Shown here: one piece after another, positions 1 through 5,274 of the stretch
Position numbering within the stretch: position 1 is the stretch's first letter
How the letters are laid out: every line of letters begins with the position of its first letter
NCBI GenBank assembly: GCA_002403785.1
Contig: DHIM01000176.1
Span: forward strand, 32,127 to 38,116
Length of the DNA stretch: 5,990 bases
Reading direction: 5' to 3'
Source of the DNA: Clostridium sp. UBA4746
GTDB lineage: Bacteria > Bacillota > Clostridia > Clostridiales > Clostridiaceae
Program-made: the position numbers and the translations under genes
The notes under the pieces: generated by a model
Told to the model about the DNA's origin: nothing
The model's database searches: none
Seen by the model: the letters and a program-made list of their open reading frames with translations, nothing else

Positions 1-36
1 CTTTAAGGAAAAGCTTAATTATTAAATAGAAATGTT

Positions 37-86
37 TGGAGATAGATATTTTAAATTTTTATAATTTAAATAAATATCTCCATTTT
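37..86 (+). terminator. Imperfect AT-rich hairpin, possible terminator of an upstream gene
   Basis: Bases 37-56 pair with 64-82 through a long imperfect stem (two mismatches and one bulged T), with a 7-base loop. The outer seven or eight pairs, TGGAGATA against its complement TATCTCCA, are the strongest. TTTT follows at 83-86. This resembles a weak intrinsic terminator for a rightward gene left of the window. It could instead be a leader structure of the flavoprotein gene at 134. No other gene is visible in bases 1-133. Confidence 0.4.
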
Positions 87-119
87 ATTAGTAATAATTT
101 GTTTGTTTTAGGGTTTAAT

Positions 120-128
120 AAGGAGGAG
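120..128 (+). promoter_or_regulatory. Strong ribosome binding site of the flavoprotein gene
   Basis: AAGGAGGAG lies five bases before the ATG at 134. It is an almost perfect complement of the 16S rRNA 3' end and fixes the start. No convincing -35/-10 pair was found between the hairpin at 37-86 and this site. Confidence 0.85.
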
Positions 129-133
129 AAATC

Positions 134-1003
134 ATGAGCGAAAGATATGATATAGCTATAATTGGAACAGGTCCAGCCGGTCTTGAGGCAGCTATTAATG
201 CTAGAATTAGAAATAAAAACATAATAATTTTTGGTAATAAGGATTTAAGCCCAAAACTAATAAAAGCAGCAAAGGTAAACAATTATTTAGGGTTTTATAA
301 CGTTACAGGAATTGAGCTTAAAAATCAGTTTGCAGCTCATATTGCGGCTATGGGAATAGGTATTGTAAATGAGAAAATAAATAATGTATATTCTATGGGA
401 GAGTATTTTGCTTTAATGGTAAATGAAAAAGTATATGAAGCTAAAGCAATAATTTTAGCTACAGGGATAGAATACACAAAACCACTTAAAGGAGAAGAAG
501 AATTCTTAGGAAAAGGAGTAGGATATTGCGCTACCTGTGATGCTCCATTATATAAAGGGAAAACAGTTGTGATAGTTGGATATAATAAAGAAAGCGAAGA
601 AGAAACTAATTATGTAAGTGAATTGAGTGGTAAAACATATTATATTCCTATGTACAAAGGTGAATATAATTTAAGTCCTAATGTGGAGATAATAAACCAT
701 AAGATAATAGAAATAGTTGGTGAAGACGTGGTAACTAAGGTTATTTTAGATGAAGGTGAAATAATTACAGATGGAGTCTTCATGCTAAGAGATAGTGTAT
801 CTCCAGCTCAATTAGTGCCAGGTCTTGAAATAGAGGAAGGACATATAAAAGTTGATAGAACTATGAAAACAAACATAGAAGGATGTTATGCAGCAGGAGA
901 CTGCACCGGAAAACCATATCAGTATATGAAATCGGCTGGAGAGGGATTAGTAGCAGCATTAACCGCAGCTTCATATTTGGATAAGATGCATGAAAATAAA
1001 TAG
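134..1003 (+). CDS. Thioredoxin reductase-like flavoprotein, probably ferredoxin-dependent (FFTR type)
   Basis: This 289-residue protein has the thioredoxin reductase layout. An N-terminal FAD-binding Rossmann motif GTGPAG is at residues 11-16, the redox pair CATC is at 132-135 followed by DAPLYKGK, and a C-terminal FAD motif AAGDC is at 253-257. It is slightly shorter than bacterial TrxB (about 305-320). The pyridine nucleotide site is abnormal: the GGGxSA loop is replaced by GYNKES (149-154), and the HRRxxxR motif that contacts the NADPH phosphate is absent, with YIPMYKGEY in its place. This matches the ferredoxin-dependent flavin thioredoxin reductases described from Clostridium acetobutylicum, which take electrons from reduced ferredoxin instead of NADPH. 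By inference it is a cytosolic enzyme that reduces thioredoxin or a similar disulfide partner. It appears to be a single-gene unit, because the next gene converges on it. The family call is firm; the electron donor is inferred from missing motifs. Confidence 0.85.
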   Translation: MSERYDIAIIGTGPAGLEAAINARIRNKNIIIFGNKDLSPKLIKAAKVNNYLGFYNVTGIELKNQFAAHIAAMGIGIVNEKINNVYSMGEYFALMVNEKVYEAKAIILATGIEYTKPLKGEEEFLGKGVGYCATCDAPLYKGKTVVIVGYNKESEEETNYVSELSGKTYYIPMYKGEYNLSPNVEIINHKIIEIVGEDVVTKVILDEGEIITDGVFMLRDSVSPAQLVPGLEIEEGHIKVDRTMKTNIEGCYAAGDCTGKPYQYMKSAGEGLVAALTAASYLDKMHENK

Positions 1004-1047
1004 GTTAGCGTTTAGATTTACTTTAGTTATACACCTAATAATAAATT

Positions 1048-1109
1048 AGGCAGATAACTCTAGTAAGTTCTAACTGTAGTCAGAACTTACTACCTAAAGT
1101 TAACTGCCT
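1048..1109. other. Large nested stem-loop between convergent genes
   Basis: An outer stem pairs AGGCAGATAACT (1048-1059) with AGTTAACTGCCT (1098-1109), with one mismatch. Inside it, AGTAAGTTCT (1062-1071) pairs perfectly with AGAACTTACT (1082-1091) around a 10-base loop (1072-1081). Such a structure forms in RNA from either strand. It probably helps end transcription of both flanking genes or protects their 3' ends. Only short T-rich stretches follow it on either strand, so it is not a classic terminator by itself. A second short inverted repeat, CCTAAT (1034-1039) with ATTAGG (1045-1050), overlaps its left arm and would compete with it. Confidence 0.6.
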
Positions 1110-1110
1110 A

Positions 1111-1135
1111 GGCTGTAGCTAATAACTACAGTTTT
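1111..1135 (+). terminator. Short hairpin plus T-run, terminator of the flavoprotein gene
   Basis: CTGTAG (1113-1118) pairs with CTACAG (1126-1131) around a 7-base loop, extended by two G-T pairs (1111-1112 with 1132-1133). TTTT follows directly at 1132-1135. Its orientation fits rightward transcription from the gene ending at 1003. The T-run abuts the stop codon of the converging hydrolase gene (1136-1138). Confidence 0.55.
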
Positions 1136-1690
1136 CTATTTAACTACAAAGAAAATATGATTTCCTATAGTTTTTTGATTGTCTTTTTTTATACCTATCA
1201 TCCACTTAGAAGTAGATATTTCAGGATTATAATAGAAAACGGCGTTATACGTAGGATCTTTACCTTTTAATGCATCCAATACAGCTGAGTAACAAGCGGA
1301 ATTGGGAATAACGTTAGTTTTACCATTGTGAACTACTTTTCCATTTTTAACACAAGAAAAGGCATTCTTCTGATTAATAACACCAGAAATAGATTTTGGG
1401 AAATGACCATCGCTAGTACGGTTTAGTATTACAGAGGCCACTGCAAGTTTGCCACTATCAGGTTCACCACAACTCTCAGCATATACAACTTGTGACATCA
1501 AATAAATATCATTATCAGTAATATAAACTGATCTATTTGACTGTTTAAACACCGCTATTGCTTTTATTTGTTCGTTATATAAATCTTTAATTTCTGAATT
1601 AAATGAATATAAATGTTCACCATTTACTCTTAAAGTAGGTATTACTAAGAATAATATTAGAATACATGACAAAAAAGCAAATTTTTTCAT
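1136..1690 (-). CDS. Secreted cell wall hydrolase, SleB/Hydrolase_2 family
   Basis: This 184-residue protein starts with a signal peptide: KK at residues 2-3, then a hydrophobic core to about residue 20, with likely cleavage near residue 24. Residues about 60-182 form a SleB/CwlJ-type Hydrolase_2 domain. Visible motifs are VVYAESCGE (68-76), where Glu72 is the expected catalytic acid, VASVILNR (84-91), the FSCVKNGK segment (111-118), LKGKDPTYNAVFYYNP (141-156) and IGNH (175-178). The family cleaves peptidoglycan glycan strands, and SleB itself is a spore cortex lytic enzyme. This copy lacks the N-terminal peptidoglycan-binding domain of SleB, so a role in vegetative wall remodelling is as likely as one in germination. 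The ATG is preceded by AAGGAG at 1699-1704. Upstream lies a c-di-AMP riboswitch, which implies control by this second messenger. Domain call is firm; the physiological role is inferred. Confidence 0.9.
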   Translation of the reverse strand: MKKFAFLSCILILFLVIPTLRVNGEHLYSFNSEIKDLYNEQIKAIAVFKQSNRSVYITDNDIYLMSQVVYAESCGEPDSGKLAVASVILNRTSDGHFPKSISGVINQKNAFSCVKNGKVVHNGKTNVIPNSACYSAVLDALKGKDPTYNAVFYYNPEISTSKWMIGIKKDNQKTIGNHIFFVVK

Positions 1691-1698
1691 ATTATCTT

Positions 1699-1704
1699 CT
1701 CCTT
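1699..1704 (-). promoter_or_regulatory. Hydrolase ribosome binding site next to the riboswitch
   Basis: The minus strand reads AAGGAG here, eight bases before the ATG at 1690. It begins only two bases after the last paired base of the riboswitch closing stem (1707-1710). That spacing leaves no room for a terminator hairpin between aptamer and gene. The GGAG can also pair with CTCC of the aptamer (1713-1716), a weak 4-bp alternative. Confidence 0.7.
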
Positions 1705-1806
1705 ATGCCTACGGAGTTAGCTGACGGGTTCGGGAAAGGTTTAACCTACACAAGTAGTGATTCACCCCAGATGCTTGGTTCCTCCGTGTTCTTTTTACTT
1801 AGGCTA
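1705..1806 (-). ncRNA. ydaO-yuaA riboswitch: c-di-AMP riboswitch (ydaO/yuaA type)
   Basis: Read on the minus strand, the leader contains the conserved blocks of the ydaO motif in order. These are GCCT closing the 5' side of P1 (1801-1804), ACGGAGGAACCA (1776-1787), GGGGTGAATC (1759-1768), a variable hairpin CTAC-TTGT-GTAG (1746-1757), GTAGGTTAAACC (1738-1749), then CCCGAACCCG (1725-1734), TCAGCTAA and CTCCGTAGGC (1707-1716). ACGGAG pairs with CTCCGT, and GCCT pairs with AGGC to close the aptamer. The block is markedly richer in G and C than its flanks. The class binds c-di-AMP and generally lowers expression when bound, often of cell wall hydrolases and potassium transporters. Here it precedes a hydrolase and sits near the cyclase gene cdaA. 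Identity rests on remembered consensus blocks; a covariance-model search would confirm the exact ends. Confidence 0.93.
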
Positions 1807-1852
1807 ATAGTAGTGTGACCTAGAGTTTAAAATAAATACACTATTTTTTTAG

Positions 1853-1883
1853 ATTATAATGAAAAGTTATGCAGACATAACAA
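1853..1883 (-). promoter_or_regulatory. Candidate promoter of the riboswitch-hydrolase unit
   Basis: On the minus strand a perfect TATAAT (1853-1858) lies downstream of TTGTTA (1878-1883), with a 19-base spacer, longer than the usual 17. Transcription would start near 1846, giving about 40 bases before the aptamer. The -35 overlaps the hairpin assigned as the terminator of the preceding gene. The -10 is convincing, the -35 less so. Confidence 0.5.
1862..1881 (-). terminator. Short terminator of the 340-residue protein gene
   Basis: On the minus strand GTTATG, loop TCTG and CATAAC form a perfect 6-bp hairpin (1866-1881), followed directly by TTTT (1862-1865). It lies 17 bases after the stop codon at 1898. 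The stem is short and has only two G-C pairs, so termination may be leaky and allow some read-through into the riboswitch leader. Confidence 0.45.
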
Positions 1884-1897
1884 TATATAATCATTTA

Positions 1898-2920
1898 TCA
1901 TTTATTTTTTAGGTCAGTATAGACTTTTATGAAATTATTATAGGAACTCTGTACTTCAGTATATAGTACATTAGAAGAAGTATATAAAGCATCCAGGGTA
2001 GATGAGTCTACCACTGCACTTAAGGCTTGAACTTTCTCACTTGTAAGAGCAAGTTTAAAATCTCTTAAATAGCTATCTTGCTTATCAAGTAAAGGTTTGA
2101 AGGCTTGATAAGTGGGAATAGCAGACGGTGGCACAGATAAACTATTAAAGTTATTTTGAATTTTTTCTAATTTTGTAACATCATCATCTACTAATGATAA
2201 AAGATCATCGTAGGACATCTCTTTCTTTCTCACCTTTAATACATCTAAGTATAAATTAGTTCGAGCATCTAAAAAATTAACGGATAATTCATCAGTATTA
2301 GTGATAAACTCCTGATTTTGCTGAGACTTAATATCTGTTTCTTTTCTTACCATTACAGCACTATCACTATAATTTAGCACATTATCAATGAAAACCAAAG
2401 ATGTTTTTGGCAGTGCTATTTCAATGTTACTAAGGTCTATTAAAGAGTAAAAATTCATACAGTCATTTCTGAAATTCTTAAGGTCTTGCGTTGATTTCCC
2501 AACATCACTGCCAGAAGGATTATTTAATATTGCAAGTGTCTGTCTATACATTAATAGGTTTTTATCTAAACCTGACTTAAGATTTTCATTATCTTTCTTA
2601 TATTTTGATGTGGGTTTTGAATTTGCTAAATTATCTCTAAGTGTAGATAAATTTTTTATAATATTAGGTAATTGTTTTCTTGCATAATCAACATCAATTG
2701 TTTGGTTGCTATTAAACTGAGCTATATTTTCGTTAAGGTCATTAATACTGTTAATATTAGTAATTAAGGTAGTTTTATAAGAATGATATACCTTATTTAC
2801 AGATGTGTAGTAGGTAGCTAAGAAAATGCTTATGGAGGTTAGGACAATAGATAGAATAAGTATAGTTTTAGTCCGTTTTCTCTTATTATTAGTATCTATA
2901 ATATCTTTCTTTTCGCTCAA
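1898..2920 (-). CDS. Membrane-anchored helical protein of unknown function
   Basis: I do not recognise this 340-residue protein. A charged N-terminus (residues 1-18, with KRKRTK) precedes one hydrophobic segment at about 19-37. The rest is polar, rich in Lys, Asp, Asn, Ser and Leu, and predicted mainly helical, so the bulk most likely faces the outside. No lipobox is visible: the only cysteine is Cys154. Two regions look like copies: residues about 78-132 and about 236-292 share the pattern Y, then L-x-x-[LI]-[RQ]-[DN]-N-[LF], a Pro-containing turn, Leu-Asp-Lys, a Tyr and a final [IA]-L. This suggests two similar helical bundles. The start is TTG at 2918-2920, supported by AAGGGAG (2930-2936) nine bases upstream. 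It is transcribed divergently from cdaA and followed by a weak terminator. Function is open; a cell envelope role is only suggested by topology and neighbours. Confidence 0.8.
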   Translation of the reverse strand: MSEKKDIIDTNNKRKRTKTILILSIVLTSISIFLATYYTSVNKVYHSYKTTLITNINSINDLNENIAQFNSNQTIDVDYARKQLPNIIKNLSTLRDNLANSKPTSKYKKDNENLKSGLDKNLLMYRQTLAILNNPSGSDVGKSTQDLKNFRNDCMNFYSLIDLSNIEIALPKTSLVFIDNVLNYSDSAVMVRKETDIKSQQNQEFITNTDELSVNFLDARTNLYLDVLKVRKKEMSYDDLLSLVDDDVTKLEKIQNNFNSLSVPPSAIPTYQAFKPLLDKQDSYLRDFKLALTSEKVQALSAVVDSSTLDALYTSSNVLYTEVQSSYNNFIKVYTDLKNK

Positions 2921-3157
2921 AACAATTCACTCCCTTATTATTTGTCTTGTATTCATATATTAACATAATACATATATTATTCTAGTTAAATTATAGAATT
3001 ATACTCTATGAAACAATAAAGTTGCATTAATCAAATAGAATCACTTCTGAATATGAGCTTATTTGTTATAATAAAATTAACTTATAATCTATACTAATAA
3101 AGCAAATCATGGTGTATAATTGTAAGTAGGAGTTTTAGTAGAGGGGTGTGAGCTTTT
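2921..3157. promoter_or_regulatory. Divergent promoter region between the unknown gene and cdaA
   Basis: This very AT-rich spacer must hold promoters for both directions. On the plus strand, three TATAAT hexamers occur at 3067-3072, 3083-3088 and 3115-3120. The first has TTCTGA (3045-3050) 16 bases upstream and is the best candidate for the cdaA operon; the others have poor -35 matches. On the minus strand, two TATAAT hexamers lie in the segment around 2990-3008, also with weak -35 partners. A perfect but all-A/T-ended inverted repeat, ATAATA-CATA-TATTAT, lies near 2965-2980. No riboswitch or operator was recognised. Confidence 0.45.
3141..3148 (+). promoter_or_regulatory. Ribosome binding site selecting the TTG start of cdaA
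   Basis: GAGGGGTG lies nine bases before the TTG at 3158. The first in-frame ATG, at 3176, has only a poor GGAAG before it. The purine block therefore supports the TTG start, which also gives the usual CdaA N-terminus before the first membrane helix. Confidence 0.65.
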
Positions 3158-4006
3158 TTGGAAGTATTTAAGTTAATGATAAGCACAATCAAGAATATAA
3201 GCTTTTTTTCGATTTTGGATATAGTAGTGGTGGCTTTTATATTCTATAAAGGTTACATGCTAATGAAAGAAACAAGAGCGGAACAGTTATTAAAAGGAAT
3301 AGTTCTAATTTTTGTGCTTATACCAATAAGTCAATTACTTAATTTGACAGTGCTGAATTGGATTTTAAATAAGACAATAACAATTGGTGTTCTAACTATT
3401 GTTATCATCTTTCAACCAGAAATAAGAAGAGCATTAGAGCACCTCGGAAGAACAGCCTTTGTGGATAAACACATATTTGAAAATGAAGAGATAATGGAAA
3501 AAGTTATAACTGAAATTGTTAATGCTGTTGAAATTTTATCGAAAAGTAAAACAGGAGCACTAATAGTAATAGAACAAAAAACAGGTATTGGAGAAATAAT
3601 TAAAACTGGAACTAAATTGGATTCTGTAATATCAGCAGCATTACTTGAAAATATATTTGTGGTTAATACTCCGCTTCATGATGGGGCTACAGTAATTAGA
3701 AATGATAGGATAATAGCGGCAGGGTGTTTTTTGCCTTTAACAAATAATGATATAATAAGCAAGAAACTAGGGACTCGGCATAGAGCAGCCATAGGAATAA
3801 CAGAAACTTCAGATGCTCTAACAATAATAGTATCAGAGGAAACAGGCACCATATCTCTTGCAATGAATGGAAGATTGGTAAGAAACTATGACAAGGATAA
3901 GCTTAAAAAAATACTTGTTCAAATAATAAAGCGAAGACAAACCAAAAAAACAACTTTAAAGGAGAGAGTAAAGTCATGGATAAAGCCAGAAAACAACGAT
4001 TTATAA
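3158..4006 (+). CDS. cdaA: Diadenylate cyclase CdaA, membrane-bound
   Basis: CdaA joins two ATP molecules into c-di-AMP, the essential second messenger controlling potassium and osmotic balance and linked to cell wall synthesis in Firmicutes. The 282 residues match the family length (about 270-285). Three hydrophobic segments lie at about 18-36, 45-63 and 68-86, ending in the family sequence FQPEIRRALEHLGR (85-98). The DAC catalytic domain follows (about 100-255). It contains DGA at 175-177 within PLHDGATVI and RHRAA at 207-211 within GTRHRAAIG, the two motifs that bind metal and ATP; both are intact. The start is TTG. The 3' end overlaps cdaR by 31 bases, and the cdaR ribosome binding site lies inside this gene, so the two are probably translated together. 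Known in other species as YbbP or DacA. Identity is firm. Confidence 0.97.
   Translation: MEVFKLMISTIKNISFFSILDIVVVAFIFYKGYMLMKETRAEQLLKGIVLIFVLIPISQLLNLTVLNWILNKTITIGVLTIVIIFQPEIRRALEHLGRTAFVDKHIFENEEIMEKVITEIVNAVEILSKSKTGALIVIEQKTGIGEIIKTGTKLDSVISAALLENIFVVNTPLHDGATVIRNDRIIAAGCFLPLTNNDIISKKLGTRHRAAIGITETSDALTIIVSEETGTISLAMNGRLVRNYDKDKLKKILVQIIKRRQTKKTTLKERVKSWIKPENNDL
3961..3968 (+). promoter_or_regulatory. Ribosome binding site of cdaR inside cdaA
   Basis: AAAGGAGAG spans the end of one line of cdaA coding sequence into 3961-3966, about ten bases before the cdaR ATG at 3976. Its position inside the cdaA reading frame implies cotranscription and a fixed ratio of cyclase to regulator. Confidence 0.7.
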
Positions 4007-5274
4007 TAAAAGTTTGCTGTGTAATAGCTGCCTTTGTGTTATGGCTTTTTATAACAAGCACAGAAAATCCATTGACTACTTATAAGGTTAAAAGCATACC
4101 TGTACAGCTTTTAAATACGGATACATTAACTAGATCGAACCTTGTTTTAGTACCAGGTCAAGATTTAACAACATCCCTAAATATTAAAGGAGCTAATACT
4201 AGCATATTTCTGAATACGAAAGCCGAAGATTTTACAGTAGTGGCAGATTTAAGTGCATATGCTCTTAAAAGTGGAGAACAAAATATACCTATTGAGATAA
4301 GAAAAAGCCCTGATAATGTAAATGTGGTTAATAGTGATACCCTCTTTATAAAGATAAACTTAGATGATCTTAAACAAACTAAACTACCTATAAGTGTAAA
4401 TATAAGTGGTAAGCCAAAAGAAGGATTTTTCGCATCTGCTGCAAAATTATCACAAGATTATGCTACGGTAGTAGGCGGTTCAAAGTTTGTGAATTTAGTG
4501 AAAAATATATTGATAGAAGAGAATATACAAGGAGTGGAATCTAATGTTTCAAAAACATACAAGCTTAAACCAGTGGATGCAGCGGGGAAAGAAATAAAAG
4601 AAGTTAATGTAAGTCCATCTCAAATAGATGTCAAAGTTCCTGTAAGCAAGGCTAAATCTTTAGGAATAACAGTAAAGACCACAGGAACCTTAAATTCTAA
4701 CTTTACTCTATCAAGCACAAAAGTTCTACCAGAAAAATTTGATGTAACCGGAAGTGCTGCTGCGCTAAATGGGGTGAAAACTTTAAACACTGAAGATATT
4801 GATTTAAGTAAAATAGATAAGAGTACTACAATGAATGCCAAGGTATTAATTCCTGAAGGATTAACTTTAGTTAGTGGTGGCGCTACGGCCCAGGTCCAAT
4901 TTAAATTAGATAAGGCAGTCTCAAAAAATACAACTCAAGTAATACAAAATAATGTAGATAAGCTAGCGCAAAAAACTTTAAGGCAAAATATTAATTATAT
5001 TAATTTAGGTGATAAATATGGAGCAAAGCTAGGAAATACTAAAGTCACGTTAGTTATTTCAGGAACGCAAGCAGTTTTAGATTCTTTGGATTTAAAAAAA
5101 ATTAGATCAGAAGTAGATTTATCTAATTTAGTAGAAGGATCCTACACTGTTCCTGTAAAAGTATCCATGCCAGACGGAGTAAATTTGGTATCAGAGACTC
5201 CTGATAAAATACCAGTAACTATAACGAAGAAGCAAATGGGGGTAACTACCAGCAATGACAATAAGGGTAAATAA
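3976..5274 (+). CDS. cdaR: CdaR, YbbR-repeat regulator of CdaA
   Basis: CdaR is the membrane partner of CdaA; it contacts the cyclase through the membrane and modulates its activity. The 432 residues begin with a short basic stretch (KARKQR) and a single transmembrane helix at about 10-27 (IIKVCCVIAAFVLWLFIT). The typical junction STENPLTTYKVKSIPVQ (28-44) leads into an extracytoplasmic part of four YbbR-type beta repeats, at roughly 37-128, 136-222, 228-312 and 336-418. Each ends in a hydrophobic strand such as INLD, VKVPV, VQFKLD or IPVTI. A linker rich in Asn and Gln (about 313-335) separates repeats 3 and 4. The last ten or so residues are polar. It overlaps cdaA by 31 bases and the next gene by 20 bases, as expected for one operon. 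Repeat borders are estimated by eye. Confidence 0.95.
   Translation: MDKARKQRFIIKVCCVIAAFVLWLFITSTENPLTTYKVKSIPVQLLNTDTLTRSNLVLVPGQDLTTSLNIKGANTSIFLNTKAEDFTVVADLSAYALKSGEQNIPIEIRKSPDNVNVVNSDTLFIKINLDDLKQTKLPISVNISGKPKEGFFASAAKLSQDYATVVGGSKFVNLVKNILIEENIQGVESNVSKTYKLKPVDAAGKEIKEVNVSPSQIDVKVPVSKAKSLGITVKTTGTLNSNFTLSSTKVLPEKFDVTGSAAALNGVKTLNTEDIDLSKIDKSTTMNAKVLIPEGLTLVSGGATAQVQFKLDKAVSKNTTQVIQNNVDKLAQKTLRQNINYINLGDKYGAKLGNTKVTLVISGTQAVLDSLDLKKIRSEVDLSNLVEGSYTVPVKVSMPDGVNLVSETPDKIPVTITKKQMGVTTSNDNKGK

Noticed and set aside
1004..1135. Inverted repeats considered as ends of a small mobile element
   Set aside because: The repeats are nested hairpins within one short spacer; there is no transposase, no flanking target duplication and no second copy in the window.
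1811..1850. TAGTGT (1811-1816) and ACACTA (1838-1843) followed by seven Ts on the plus strand, like a rightward terminator
   Set aside because: No rightward gene lies before it, the loop is 21 bases, and the segment is the 5' leader of the minus-strand riboswitch transcript.
2990..3010. Direct repeat AATTATA-G-AATTATA considered as an operator
   Set aside because: It is made only of A and T in a very AT-rich promoter region and two copies of such a short word are expected by chance.
4620..4841. Open frame of 73 codons on the minus strand
   Set aside because: It lies wholly inside cdaR, antisense to a clear YbbR repeat, has no good ribosome binding site and no recognisable motif.
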